In this document: in pieces, positions 1 through 12,617 of the stretch
Layout of the letters: every line of letters begins with the position of its first letter
Position numbering within the stretch: position 1 is the first letter of the stretch
From: Utricularia gibba
Lineage: Eukaryota; Streptophyta; Magnoliopsida; Lamiales; Lentibulariaceae
Length of the DNA stretch: 64,000 nucleotides
Assembly: GCA_002189035.1 (NCBI GenBank)
Contig: NEEC01000013.1
Coordinates: 1,860,001-1,924,000 of the forward strand
Direction: 5' to 3'
Translations under genes and position numbers: made by a program
The notes under the pieces: model-generated
The model's input: the letters and a program-made list of their open reading frames with translations, nothing else
Databases searched by the model: none
What the model was told of the DNA's origin: nothing

Positions 1-1557
1 TTCGACAAAAATAAATAAATTTAATTAAACTATCTGTGCGCCAAAATTTCAGGCTGGAGGCTGGCCCATGGATTAATTGGTTTATAAGGTCCAAGAGAAT
101 TCCACCCCCCATAAATCTGTTGAAAAGGATGGTTGAGAGTGGAACTTGGCACCAAGTTATAGTGGGCCCCCACCCGCTAAGTGCTAACAGGGTGGAAGTG
201 ATAACTCAGCAGAATGAGAATATGCAAAGGGCATTATCTCTCCATTTGTGCTTCGTTCGTTGGATTGCACCTGAAATCTCTTCATCCAAACCTATGCTTT
301 TCTTTCACTTCTCCCTCGAATCATGCGCATACTTTTAGCTTTTTTTATTGTAAAATTAAATTGCTTCGACCATCTGATTCAAGGCAGGAGTTGCCCACCC
401 CTAAGAACATAAGACAACATTGTATCTTATGCCCCCCTCCCAATCATTCATTATCATTCATTCTGAATAAATATCACGTTTTATATTGTTCGTTTTGAAT
501 ATTCAATTTTCACAATTTTATAATTTTTATATTTAAATCAAATCTTCACCCTTATCTATGATGCACGTGATATATTGTCACAATCAACGCTTCTCTTGTA
601 TAATAATGTTCAGTGTAAATAACTAATTATCATGATTTTATATTTTTTCTTTTAAAGAAAATGAGTTATATAAAATTAAAAAAGTTTATCTATTTAAACA
701 ATTCTCTTTCTTTTTTTGTGACCAATTTAGTATTAGAGCTAAACTTGAACAAGTGCCAATGGTGGGATGATAAGTGTCTAAAAATAATAGAATGTAAAGG
801 TAGAGGCCATATAATGATATTTCAGATGAGGGAATAAATATATTTAAATAGATGAATTCTTCTAATCTTGTATAATATATTTTTTTCGAAAGAAAAGAAT
901 ATAAAATATAAGTCTAAGTGTAGGTTTTGATAAATATCGATGTCGTTCGGATAGGACCTTTCACTTGCTGATTAGTATGGTTTATCAGCCAAAGCTTAGT
1001 GTTTTATTTAGTTCTATTTTTCTATAAAAAAAACATCGTAAAAGAAAAATGTATTTAAAAGGGGACACGGGGAGACCGGCGTGTCGGGGGAGGGATGTGT
1101 CCATTAGGTGGGAATTTATTTCATTATTTATTTGGAGGGAAATAATTGTAATTATGTTTTCAATAATTTTGTTAATGGGAATGCGATGAGATTCCCTACC
1201 CGCACCATCTCTACTATAGACATTCTACTTGCAGTTTGGACCCGGGAGCTGTGACTCGGTCGGATACGGGTCGGATGTGACAACCGTTTTCGCTGTGGGA
1301 GCAACGGAGACGACAGACACCTCACGTTGGTATGTTCACGGGTTGGACTGAATGCCATCTTCCCCTCTTCTGCTTCTGCTCCCTAGATTTACTGGTTTCT
1401 AGGGGTTCTTTGTTTGCTTGTTTTTTTTTTTTTTTCCGGGCGGGCTCGCCGCTGGATTTTGGCATGCAGGGGCCTGGGATTCTCTGTTTTTACTTGCTTT
1501 TTGCTGTTTCTTGTTCTTCAGACTGAAGCGATGCCGAAGGACGAAACTTGAGTTCCG
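1..1557. other. A/T-rich intergenic DNA upstream of the RLP4-like gene
   Basis: I see no convincing gene here. The short open frames near 36-498 have no recognisable protein features. The last 200 bases are richer in G/C and include a T-rich tract at about 1420-1437, consistent with promoter and 5' leader of the gene starting at 1558. Confidence 0.6.
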
Positions 1558-4222
1558 ATGTCCCGGGGTTTGCTGCTCTTCCTGTTTCTTTTCTGTTTTC
1601 GCTCTTCTCTGTCTGGAGCAGCTCCCTTCAGTAAGTGGCGATTTTCGGTTGATTTGGGGATTTTGTTGTTTTGTTGGCCGGTATGCATTTTTCTTTACTG
1701 GGGTTTGTTTCTTTTTTTTGCAGATTATAGTATTCACATCGATTGCGGTGGCCACGTCGACTCCACCGATGCATTCCACACTACCTGGATTTCCGACCGA
1801 TTCTACTCCGGCGGCGTTGCCTCCATTGTTTCCGAGCCTCTCCGATTCCAGCACCAGCAAGAGAAAACGCTCCGGTATTTTCCCATTTCATCCGGTAAGA
1901 AGAATTGCTACAGCATTCCTACGCCTGCTGCCGGGGTCGATTCTTTCTTCGGACATTCGTCGTCTACGACAATTACAACGGCAAGTCGCACACGCCGTCG
2001 TTTGACGTTTCTGTTGAGAGCACGGTAGTGTTCTCGTGGCGGTCGCCTTGGTCGGAATTAGCCTCTCGCTCCGGCGCTTACTCCGATCTCTTCTTCTCCC
2101 ACGATGATTCTGTTGTCGATCTCTGCTTCTACAGTGTCGCTACAGATGCCCCAGTAATCTCTTCAATAGAATTGACACAAGTTGATCCTAATGCTTACCC
2201 ATTTGACTACTCCAGAAACTCCAGCGGCTATATTTTGGTCAATTATGGAAGATTTTCCTCTGGTTCGAATGAATGGGGTCCTGGTTTCACCAATGACACT
2301 GATAATTTCGGCCGCTCCTGGCAAGCTGATGCTGGTTTCCGTGTATCCTCAGCTGCTGTAACAATCAAAGCAATTTCAGCGTTGAAGAATGTCGACAACA
2401 TCGAAAGAGCCCCCAACTTTTTCCCAGAAATGCTTTACCAGACAGCCCTTACTGCGCTAAATGGTGGGGTGTTGGAGTATGAGCTGCCTGTGGATGCAAA
2501 GCTTGATTACTTGCTGTGGTTCCACTTTGCAGAAATTGATGTGAGTGTGACCAAAGCAGGCCAGAGAGTGTTTGATGTGCTTGTTAACGGGCAGAATGTT
2601 ACTAGAGTAGATGTGTTTAAAGAGGTTGGAGGTTTTTCAGCTTATGATCTTCCCTATGTCGTCAAGAACTTGAGCAGTTCGATGCTGAGTGTTCGACTGG
2701 AGCCAGTAGTTGGCTCTCCGGTCATATGCGGGCTTGAGAATTACGCCATTGTCCCCTTGATCTTAAGACAGTCCCTGAACAGGGTACATTGGTTTCTGTT
2801 TCTATGATATTCTACACCAATGTGAATGCATGCAGTTGTACTAGAAATTCACTACCTTTATAGCTCTATCTGATGCTTTGCAGTTGCTGCAATGAAGTCA
2901 TTGAAGGCCTCCCTTCGGATTCCCGAGAGAATGGGTTGGAATGGAGACCCCTGTGCACCATCGGCATGGGATGCATGGGAAGGGGTTACATGCCATCCCA
3001 TAGGGGAACATGAATCTGCTCTTGGGGTATCTCAAATGTTAGTTTTTTTACTAATTACTTGGGATTCGAGACTTTCCCATTACACTCTTCTGTCTTTGTA
3101 GTGCAGTGCATTATATATGGTCTTTTTTGGCAGAGATCTTGGCAGCCAAGGGCTGAAGGGTTATATTAGCGACCAAATCGGGCTGCTGACAAATTTGGTA
3201 AGCCTGTAAGTATGCAAATTCTGCTGAACTTTACTGCTTTAAATCCCTGGTTTCTTTGATAAGAGTTAGTCTATGAAAATGTTCATGACTCCCTGTTGTT
3301 CAAGTGCAGGAACTTGAGCTCCAATTCTTTAGTAGGAGATATCCCCCAAGTTTAGGACAGAAGTCTCTGGTGAAGCTGTAAGATTCCTATTCATATTGAA
3401 AGTTTCTCATATCTCAATGGGAAAACATGTCATCTGCTGTTGGGTTTTTATCACATAGCTTTCTTTGTTGCAGAACCTGAATTTGTATTAATTTCTCATC
3501 CTTTGTGACAGTGATCTGTCGAACAACAGATTGCAGGGATCCATACCTGAAAGTCTCACCTCTTCAAGTTTGCAGTTGGTGTACGTGCGGACCCTTTTTC
3601 ATATCTTCTTCCTTGTCAGCCCCCATCACTTCCCCCCCTTGGTTTTGACAATAAACATCTACCCAACAACACCTTCTGTGTCATGCTTTGTCAGGTTATT
3701 GCATGGTAACTTGCTCGAAGGTCGAGTTCCGGAAGGACTCTACGCGATCGGACTACACGGCGGAGCCATAGAGTAAGCCACAGACAGAACCTCCCCCATA
3801 GATATATCCCCTTTCTAACTCTGCAATATCGACAGCATCTCCGGCAACAAAGCCCTGTGCGGTGTGCCTCCGCTGCAGGATTGCCCCTTGTTCTGGGGTA
3901 AAACCGGAGTGTCTGGAGCCGGGAAGATCGGGATCGCCATCTCCTCCGTGATTATCCTTTCCGCCGCCGCTGCGCTTGCATACTATCTCTGCATCAAGAA
4001 GAGACGAAGGGACTATGATTTCGGTCTCCCCCATGAGCTCGTCTGTAAGTATAAATACACACTACTACGCTTTTCTCTGTTCAGCCATTGTCATCCTCCC
4101 ATTCCTTGTGGCCAGCGCTGGCTTCCAAGAGGTACAAGTACCAGCGCCAGAAGTCCTTGATGGATCTTGAAATGGAGAGCCGACATGCCAAGGGGCTTCT
4201 TCCACAACAAGCCTCGAATTGA
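1558..4222 (+). CDS. RLP4-like malectin-like/LRR receptor-like protein (frame broken three times)
   Basis: Predicted plasma-membrane protein with an extracellular di-glucose-binding malectin-like domain, a short LRR block and one transmembrane helix, but no kinase. Probable exons are 1558-1630, 1724-2783, 2884-3037, 3134-3205, 3310-3377, 3512-3580, 3695-3772, 3836-4044 and 4116-4222. The N-terminus has a signal peptide (SRGLLLFLFLFCF). The malectin part starts at YSIHIDCGG. Later come WNGDPCAPSAWDAWEGVTC, LRR segments (LDLSNNRL, SIPESL), the helix around IAISSVIILSAAAALAYYL, and the family-typical tail DYDFGLPHELV...KSLMDLEMESRHAKG. The reading frame slips at the G4 run 1933-1936, the C4 run 2753-2756 and the C5 run 3343-3347. 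One extra base in each run restores the family sequence. The gene is either intact with consensus errors or a very young pseudogene. Family assignment is firm; the state of the gene is not. Confidence 0.85.
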
Positions 4223-5174
4223 TGCGCCCATCACGTGGTTTCCTTCGGACAAGACGACACACAGACACAGACACACACCGCATAGCTCTTAACACTGTTA
4301 CCTCTTTTTGGCTCTCTGCAATATCATTGGTGGGATCGAACCTTTTGTTGGAACGTGGGCCCATCTAGGCTTCTATTGATGTTTACGGGCCGGGCCTGCC
4401 GCAGTCGATGGGCCCATTTTTTAAAAAAATTCGGTTATTTTATAATTATTAATTATAACTGGAATAATGGGGAACTGGATTACACGCGCTACAGGCGCGA
4501 ATGGGGGTGTGCCGGTCGGACATCTGCCTTCTTCTTCTAGTTGCCCTGTCCCTTGGAACAAACTAAAGGCCACGTCTTTTTTCAGTTCTCTCGTAAACTA
4601 CTAGAAATTATGTGATTAAGAGGTAATAAATATAATAAAATTAAGATTAATATAGAATTAAAAGGTGATCAATTTCTATAAAAAATAAATTGGAATTTCA
4701 AGAAATTAAATAAAAAACTGATTAATTTGTATAAAATTGCATACGAAAGTAGTTGTTTTATGAGTCATCATCCCATTATTGATGAGGTGGAAGTCGATGA
4801 GGGGTATATTGGGAAAACGAGTCAAACAGTAAGGGTGTATTTGGAAAGTAGGAGTGTGTCCGAAGGTGTAGGGGGGTCTACGTGTAAGAATCGTCCAACG
4901 AATATTCAACCCCCCCCCCCCCCCCATCGCTGTCTCTTTTTCTCTTCGCCCAGAATTGGAAGGTTCGATTTTACGCGACGGCCCGATTCATTGTCTTGCT
5001 TGCTTCACGCACCCATTTGTCTAGAGTTCAGCTTACTTTTTTCCCCTTCTTGGATACCCGTCTGATGATTCCTGGAACTCCTCGTTCTTGATTTGGAGGA
5101 CTCTTGTGGTTTTTCTGTGAAGTTTGGTGTTTTGAGATTAACGGGATTCGGGTCCGATTTCTGGGGAGAAAGAA
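4223..5174. other. Intergenic region between RLP4-like and HHO genes
   Basis: Contains the 3' flank of the RLP4-like gene, A/T-rich DNA and a run of 16 cytosines at 4910-4925, then T/C-rich leader sequence before the HHO start. No gene seen. Confidence 0.6.
4910..4925 (+). repeat. Poly-C tract
   Basis: A mononucleotide run of 16 C, about 250 bases upstream of the HHO start codon. The length of such runs is unreliable in most read types. Confidence 0.9.
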
Positions 5175-6475
5175 ATGGTCCTAAACGGACATAACCACTG
5201 TGGTTTCTCTGGAAAAAACCGTCGATGCGAGGAATATATGCAGGCGTTGGAAGAAGAGAGGCGCAAAATCGAAGTCTTTCAACGGGAATTACCTCTTTGC
5301 TTGGAGCTCGTTACGCAGGGTGGGGATTTTGATTTCTGGGAAGATGCTGTTTGTTGGAATTTATGATCCTCATGGCGTGTTTTTTTTTTTGGGTTTGCAG
5401 CGATTGATTCATGTAAGCAGCAGTTATCTGGGACGACTTCGGAGTGCGATTTTAACGGTCAATCCGAATGCAACTCCGATCACACCTCCGGTGAAATACC
5501 GGTTTTCCAAGAGCTTATTCCGATAAAAACGTCTTCTTTATGCGAAGAACATGAGTTGGGCGACGGGGATGAACTGGAGAAATCTGATTGGCTTAGATCT
5601 GTTCAGCTCTGGCATAATCAAACGCCGGATCCAGTTACCAAAGAGGTATCTCCATCTTAATCGTATTATTCATATGTTCACTCTTTTCGGGTCCTGATTT
5701 TGTTCTTCATAGACTTCTCCGAGAAAAGTAGCAGTTGTTGAAGTGAAGGGAACTGGCGCATTTCATCCCTTTAAGAAGGACCAAACCAACAAAGGCGGCG
5801 GAACCACTTCACCAAATGACATACCGGCCAATCCTCCGCCGGCCACCGGAAACAAGGAAGACAGAGATGGTCAGAGTCACAGAAAATCGAGGAGGTGTTG
5901 GTCGCCGGAACTCCACCGGAGATTTGTGGCAGCTCTGGAGCAGTTAGGTGGCTCGCATGGTAAACAAATATCTTGCCTTTACTAATTTATATTCCCCCTT
6001 GTGTACTGAAATCTTGTTTCTGGGTTCGTCCCTTTACCCAGTTGCTACCCCGAAACAAATCCGAGAGCTCATGAAAGTCGACGGCCTCACCAATGATGAG
6101 GTTAAAAGCCATTTGCAGGTCAGTTTCCTTGTCTTATAATGGGAGATGATCCATAACTAACGTGTCGATCTGTTGCAGAAATATCGGCTACACACCAGAC
6201 GGCCATCTCCGACGATCCAACTGAGCACGGCCAATCCACCTCCCCAGCTGGCGGTGGTTGTGAGTGGAATTTGGGCCTTACCACAGGAATACGCTACGAT
6301 GGCGACTTCCGGAGAGGTGGGTTCTGGTGCTGCTGCGGCGGCGGATAATGACATCTGTGCACCAATAGCATTAAAGTCATCAAACTCCGACAACAGTGGC
6401 TGGCCGGAAGATGGCGACTCCCCATCGACCTCGTCGTCCACGCAGACAACCACCGGTTCTCCTCCGCTCCATTGA
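5175..6475 (+). CDS. HHO/NIGT1-family GARP (MYB-related) transcription factor, HHO2/HHO3-like
   Basis: Nuclear DNA-binding repressor family that acts in nitrate and phosphate starvation responses (family knowledge). Exons are 5175-5319, 5401-5645, 5713-5959, 6042-6118 and 6179-6475, with phases that join cleanly to give 336 residues. The N-terminal family domain has the hallmark [19 protein letters not shown]. The GARP domain starts at [21 protein letters not shown], continues through [20 protein letters not shown] and ends [16 protein letters not shown], the family's recognition helix. The C-terminus is Ser/Thr/Ala-rich ([15 protein letters not shown]). The start was chosen as the first in-frame ATG before the conserved block. 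All introns are GT-AG. It follows the RLP4-like gene in the same direction. HHO2 and HHO3 cannot be told apart from sequence memory alone. Confidence 0.93.
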
Positions 6476-7279
6476 GACTCGTAACCGAATGTTTGTAGAA
6501 GATGAACGTCAGAATGTTTTCCGACGTGGAGGAAGAGGTTGTGCTGTGTCGAGGTGTAAAAGCACGCATTCTACATACAGTAAACTCCAAAGTCTATAAT
6601 TATCCTCTTTTTTCTAAAGTCGAATTAGTTATCGCGTGATTAATACTTAATCACAGCTCTTTAGTTCGTCATCAACGGAAAGCATATACTTTCCTTCATT
6701 CCAGGATTCCATTATCGTAATATTATTTTTATTTATGATTTAACGTCAATAGTTCTTGTTTAGTTTTATGATAATAGTATATTTAATATATTTAATTAAA
6801 ATATAATTAATTGCATATAACGTTTTATATTTAAGAATAAAAGTTCTAATATATATATATATACATATATATGATTAGTTTTTTTACTCAATTTATATAT
6901 GTGATGTATATGTTTAAAAATGAATATATAAGTATTATAATCATTAAAGATTAATATATATATATATATATATATATTATTTAATCAAATAATGATTTAT
7001 ATGTAAATTAAATATAGTTTTCTATATTATACTATCCAGTATGTCGTAATAAATATTTTAATTAATTTCAATGAAATTTTTTCATTATTAAAAATGCGAA
7101 ATTCCATTTATGAAATGATTAAAAAGGAATAAACTTATAATGAATGTCCGTTACTAATTCCGGTTACATAGCCGTTGTGACCTCCTAGTTTCCTTTCACG
7201 TCACTCTTCGCCCTCGTAAGAGATTCTTGAAGTAACGGAATCCCATTGTCTTCAAGCGCCTGAGGAAGACGGAGGAACA
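6476..7279. other. A/T-rich intergenic region with TA microsatellites
   Basis: Contains (TA)n runs near 6850-6872 and 6953-6976. The last 100 bases before the nuclease start are more balanced in composition. No gene seen. Confidence 0.65.
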
Positions 7280-8702
7280 ATGGAAATTCGCAAGTTCAGA
7301 ATCCTCCTAGTCGCCGCAATTCTGGCCGTCCATGCTTCCCCTGTTCTTCCATGGGGCCTGGATGGTCACACAATCATCTGCCGGCTTGCCCAGGTTCCCC
7401 TATTCTTCCTTCTCCCTCTAGATTGTCGGAATCATGGGTGTGTAAGGCGAAGTGGTGGATCTGGCAGCGGAGGCTGAGCGAGGCGGCCGCGGCGGCGGTG
7501 GAGGAGCTACTTCCGACGGAGGCGGTGAGGGATTTGAGCAGCGAGTGTTTGTGGGCAGATGGAGTCAAGTTTCGGTACCACTGGTCGAGGGCGCTCCATT
7601 ACATCAACACTCCCAATGGACTCTGCACCTATCAGCACCGGAGTAAACTCTTTTGTCTAGTTTTTTTTCTTATTATCCAGGAACTTGAAACAATGCAAAC
7701 AATTTGGAAAAAAAAAGGGGACTGCAAGGATGAAGATGGGCTACAGGAGAGATGTGTAGCTGGTGCGATCGCCAATTACACATCGCAGCTCCTCAGCTAC
7801 ACCGGATCTCGAGATTCTTCTCAATGTAATATCTATATCTCTTTCTCTTGATCGGAACAAAAAGACCCTTTTATGGCTCCATTGAGGCTTACCGGAATCT
7901 GCAGATAATCTCACTGAAGCTCTTCTCTTCCTTTCTCATTTCATGGGTGATATTCATCAGGTGAGTGCACCTTTGATTTCAGATTGGATGCGGTTTATAT
8001 GCAAATGCCCAAATTGAAAACTCATTCTGTTCTCTTCAGCCATTGCATGTGGGATTCACAACAGATAGAGGAGGAAACACCATCGACGTCCACTGGTACA
8101 CAAGGAAACAGCTCCTTCACCATGCAAGCCCCATCAATCCTTCTCTCAATCCGATCTCTTCTAGTTTTCAACACTACTCACAAATTCCTGCAACGCAGGT
8201 GTGGGACACCAGCATCATCGAGACGGAAGAAGAAAGGTTCTTCGACTCGAGCATGGACGAACTCGTTGAAGCTCTCGACAAAAATATAACGGTACCAGCT
8301 TTGCTTTTGCTACCCGTTCCTCAACCCTCCCTCCTACTCCGGCCATTTTGAATCCTGCAGACTGCATGGGCAAGTGAAGCCAAGGCATGGGAAGCCTGTC
8401 AGACCACCGCGTGCCCCGACGTGTATGCAGCTGAAGGAATCAAAGCCGCCTGCGACTGGGCTTACAAGGGAGTGCAGCAAGATTCAGTTCTTGAAGGTAG
8501 GACACTGCATCTTCCCAAAATCAACTTAAAAAAAACGAAATTGGGTTTCCAAATCCCGATCACTTCTTCGATCAAATGTGCAGATGATTATTTCCTCTCC
8601 CGGAGAGGAGTAGTGAACATTAGACTGGCGCAGGCGGGGGTTCGGTTGGCTGCTACTCTGAACCGCATCTTTGCTTCCGGTTCCAAAACCTCATTATTAT
8701 AA
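7280..8702 (+). CDS. S1/P1-type (bifunctional) endonuclease, ENDO2-like
   Basis: Secreted zinc-dependent nuclease that degrades single-stranded DNA and RNA (family knowledge). Exons are 7280-7393, 7468-7642, 7718-7825, 7905-7960, 8040-8123, 8199-8291, 8361-8496 and 8584-8702, giving 294 residues. A signal peptide ends just before the mature Trp of WGLDGH, whose Trp and His are zinc ligands. Other ligands are visible: Asp in CLWADGVKF, His in FRYHWS, His/Asp/His in SHFMGDIHQPLH, and the HH...WD pair. The intron at 8124-8198 appears to start with GC instead of GT (CAT|GCAAGC). The introns 7643-7717 and 8124-8198 are both 75 bases long and stop-free in frame, so retention would only insert residues. 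The acceptor at 7717 has a weak pyrimidine tract and is the least certain junction. Confidence 0.92.
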
Positions 8703-9152
8703 GCCGGTTCGAGCCGGGCCGGTTCATCAATTGCTTATTTTGTATTCGCACTAGACTTACGGAGAGGAGAGGACAACACGTGCGGCTAAAGAAAAGAGGG
8801 ACAAAAATAATAATAATAATAAATAAATAAATAAAATGACATAAAAAAAGAAACAAAATTATGGGCATTGGCCAATTCTTTTCAGGGACCCCCAGACTTT
8901 AAGGCACATCGATCTCCCACGAATTTCTATTTTATTATTATTTTTTAAAAAAAATAGATTTTTAAATTTTAACCCTAGAAAAATATGAAGAGAGACAGAG
9001 TCACCAAGATTTGAACTTTATTGGCATGAACAAATTTGTGTTTAGCAGACAAACAAATGACAATTAGTGGGCCTCAAAGGGGATGAAGAAAGCTTGGGGA
9101 TTAGGATATGAACCTGCAAAGGGGAGATGGAGGAGGGAATTGGAGTTGTTTT
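8703..9152. other. Convergent 3' flanks of the nuclease and DUF1639 genes
   Basis: Contains an (A/T)n repeat of AATA units at about 8808-8834 and the expected 3' untranslated DNA from both sides. No gene seen. Confidence 0.6.
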
Positions 9153-10165
9153 TCATGGAGCAGCGTCTGCAACTCTGTACAAATCTGCTGTGATTTCTGT
9201 GAGCCACACACCGGGGAACAAGGTCTGCAAGAAAAGGGAGGAGTTTGAAATGAGGAACAATGGGAAATTGGCGGTGACCGGAGTTTTGGTGTACTTACAT
9301 CCAAATCTTTCTGAACGGTTCTTGTCCTTTTTTTGGGGCGGCGGGGCGGCCGGTGCCCGACCATTGAGAAGAAATCTTCTTCGATCTCTCGTTTGAGGAG
9401 GGGGAGAGAGAATTTGGGGCGTTCTTTTGGGGTGCCGCCGTCGATCCGATGAACCGTCGGTTTGGGTGTGGTGGCGGCTGGTGCTGCGGGGGAGGTGGAG
9501 TGAATCTGGGATGAGTCGGATTTGGGTCTCGGGGTATCGAATCGGAGAGCCTTGCCGGAGGTTCCATGTAGGGAGATACCGGCGGTGGCGGCGGAGGAAC
9601 CGGTGTTTCTTGCGGTGGCGATCGGCATCCTACAAGCAGCTCGCCTCGTTCGTAGATTCCAAGGACGGTCGGACGGCGGCGGTGGAGGCGGTGGTTGGGG
9701 AGGCTGCGGCGGCGGCGGATGTCGAGATGTAAAATAGTCGCGCTCATCGTCTAAGCCGCCGTCTCTCCAAAACGCGTCTTTCATTTTCTCCGCCGCCGTC
9801 TGAAGATCGAACATCACTTTCTTTCTCATCGCCGCAATCTCGTCCTCGTCCTCATCGCCATCGCCTCCTCCTCCACCTCTCTTCAGCCGTGAAGTGGGAC
9901 CCACTGCCGGAGATCCATGCAGAAACTCACCGACGAATTCGCTATCCCTCCCCATCCGCCGCTGCTGAATTGGGTGATTATAAGGGTAAGAAGAAGAAGA
10001 AGACCCCTGAATTTTCCGGCGCATCGGAGAGTTCTCCGCATCCGAGTTGACTCTCATACACCGGAGATGTCTCTGGTTCCCCCACCGCAAATCACATGGC
10101 ATCGTGAAATTGTGCAGCGCCTTGGATCTTTCACCCCCCATCGCCATATCTCTCCCCTTCGTCAT
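9153..10165 (-). CDS. DUF1639 family protein
   Basis: Function is unknown; the family is plant-specific. There are two exons on the minus strand: 10165-9299 and 9224-9153. The N-terminal motif KALHNFTMPCDLRWGNQRHLRC and the C-terminal DUF1639 core are both present. The core reads REIEEDFFSMVGHRPPRRPKKR, continues RTVQKDLD and, after the intron, gives TLFPGVWLTEITADLYRVAD and a stop. The middle is Pro/Ser-rich and disordered. Without splicing, the frame would run on past the core into unrelated sequence to 9101, so the intron is needed to complete the domain. An in-frame Met at 10147, six residues downstream, is an equally good start because it leads directly into GGERSKALHNF. Length is 312 or 306 residues. 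Confidence 0.88.
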
Positions 10166-12018
10166 TCACCGCCTCCAAAAGCTTCACCCCTCAAAATCTC
10201 CCGATTCAAGATTTTCAATCCACGATTCACAAATCGGAAAACGGAGATTTCACTTCTTCCTTTTTCTCCCGATGTGCGAGATTTTTCTTCCTCCGGCCAG
10301 CCGAACAGAACAGACATTAGAATCGCCGGGAAGGGACGCGCTATATACGGAGGAGAAGGACATTACCGTCTTTTCACACTCTACCCTTCCTTTTCGTTGT
10401 TTCAATACCCCCCCGCCTCCGCTATACTGCGCCCACGGCGCATTTTGCTAACGTGTCACCACGATTTCCACTAGGTGACCTCACTTTCCCTTAACGGCGT
10501 CGTTTTGCGTGGACTACAGTCGAAATCCGATTCCCCTAACCTGACCTGCCCTGATGCTCCTCCAACGATCTTATTTTATAATCCAAAATTAATCATTTTA
10601 ACACATTAATACATAATTACATGCCTCAAATATTAAAAATTCATTTATTTAAAAATGCCCATTTTCATTAAATTAATATTCCCATTATATATCACTACTC
10701 ATTTGTAGTTGATACCGGCCCTGACCTAGGCATAATTCATGTAGCACTAGCCCAACTGCTAGCGCCTCAGAAAAAGATCGCGCCTAATTTTCTCAATTTT
10801 CAGTCCATATAATAATTAAATTAATAATATATTTAATTTTTTTTATATTTATATAAATAGATATTTCAAATTTAAGTGCACTTGGAAAAAAAACACATTC
10901 GATTAAAAAAATTCAAATGAAAAAGCAATTTCAATATTACTTATTAATTTTAATTCTTTTTGGCTAAAAAAAAATTCTTCACTGCTTTTATTCACTCATT
11001 TGTATGTTATTAAATGATGGTAAAAGCACACAATAAAAACATATACAACTGGACAAAAGATAATTATTATAGCAACAAATAATTATTTTTATAATTAATA
11101 AAAAATAAAAGGTGCTTAGAACTACATGTATTTATACTCTTTATCTGGACATTTTTACCCTTGAGAGATGTTGTGGTTTGTGTTATTAGACCAAGGGCAA
11201 ATCCAGCCTAAGGAGAAGTAATTTCGTGTCAAAATACTGAATTCATTTTGGAAAAAATACAGTAAAAGGAAATTATAATTATTCATTAAATTTATGAGAA
11301 AAAGTTGACAATAAATGACTAGTTATTTTTTGATAAGATTCTCCTAAAGCAAGGGTTAAAGGAAAAAAAAATCGTGAACGAAGACTGTTAAATAGGATAC
11401 GGGCATGTAGTTGATTAATAATGCTATAAATAAATCATTTAATCATTTATTATAATTAGTAAATATGCTAATTATTGTTGAATGCAATTAATTTAAGAAA
11501 CAAGAATATGAATACATTAATTTATACGAAAACTGACAATAAATGATTTTTTAGTAAGTATAAAAAATGGTGAATTAAATATCGACATTCAGGGATATAG
11601 TTTTATTATTAATTATGAAAAAATATGTATTTTAAATATATTTATTAGTATAATGTTATTTTAAAGATTATGTTGAATAAATATGTTATAAAATTTTTAA
11701 TTTTGATAATATTTTGTATAATTTAATATAAATATAATAATCCAAATATATTATTAAAGTATTTTTTTTAGGAAAATTGAAATTACACCTTATGAAAAAG
11801 TAAGCAGATTGTAGGGCCAATCTCAGGCCACGTGGTCCAATAGGAATTTAACGTGGGCTGTGTTTCTGTAAGCCCGTTCGTTTATTCTTGAATTTTTTGG
11901 GTTCAGCGCCGGAGAAGCGGTTTTCTCTACGGCGAGGTGCAAGAAAAGAGCGCCTAGAAGTACAACTCCCGCTGCAAGCTGAAGGCTGTCTGCTCTCTGG
12001 TTTCTAATTGTTTGAGAG
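10166..12018. other. Long A/T-rich intergenic region
   Basis: About 1.85 kb. The first 300 bases are probably promoter and leader of the DUF1639 gene. From about 10560 to 11760 the sequence is very A/T-rich with no coding signal. Composition becomes mixed from about 11810 on. No gene or repeat family recognised. Confidence 0.6.
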
Positions 12019-12423
12019 ATGTCGAAGACCGGGCTGAGGTTTCATATCTATAACAAGCAGAAAGAGGTGTTTCTGTTTCTGCCCAGAGTCGAGGGCAAAG
12101 TTTGGGGATGTATATCTGCGGCGGGGTCACAGCCTATGGCATTCGCGCGCCTCCGTCATGTTCGGTGTTCTCTACAGGTTTCTATTCTTGAATTTTTTGC
12201 TTGGTCGTGTTTTGATGTAATGGGTTCTGAAGTTACCAGTTTGATGGATTCGATTGTTCATTTCCCAAATTTGGGCTGAGGTTTGTGGCTGTGATGGAGT
12301 AATTGCGTGGAACATTTCCGATACCTGCACCTTCATTTGACCTGATCAGGGCGGATCTCGCTCCGAAAGCAAACGCATTGATGGATGTCGGGAAAGAAAC
12401 GAATTGCAGCCCCGCGTGGCAAT
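12019..12423 (+). CDS. Doubtful short gene, unrecognised
   Basis: An ATG at 12019 opens 53 codons (MSKTGLRFHIYNKQKEVFLF...) ending at a good donor, CTACAG|GTTTCT, at 12178. A second open stretch follows at about 12315-12423 in a different frame (FPIPAPSFDLIRADLAP...). I found no canonical acceptor that joins the two cleanly: an AG at 12349-12350 leads into a third frame, which would end at 12454. I do not recognise a family. It may be a real small gene, a decayed one, or chance. Confidence 0.22.
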
Positions 12424-12617
12424 AGCCCAGCAAGCCTTCTGCTGACGACGGCCATTCGGACCTACCAGAAAACCGGAAAAAAGAAAAGGCCACCGCAGTT
12501 TCTCAGGTGACACGAGCATGATGATACAGCATACTCTTTTCCGATCGATCGGAGCAACGGTCAAAAATCGAGTGCTTTGGAGTTTCCAGTTTTTAAATTT
12601 AAAATTAAAAATAAAAA

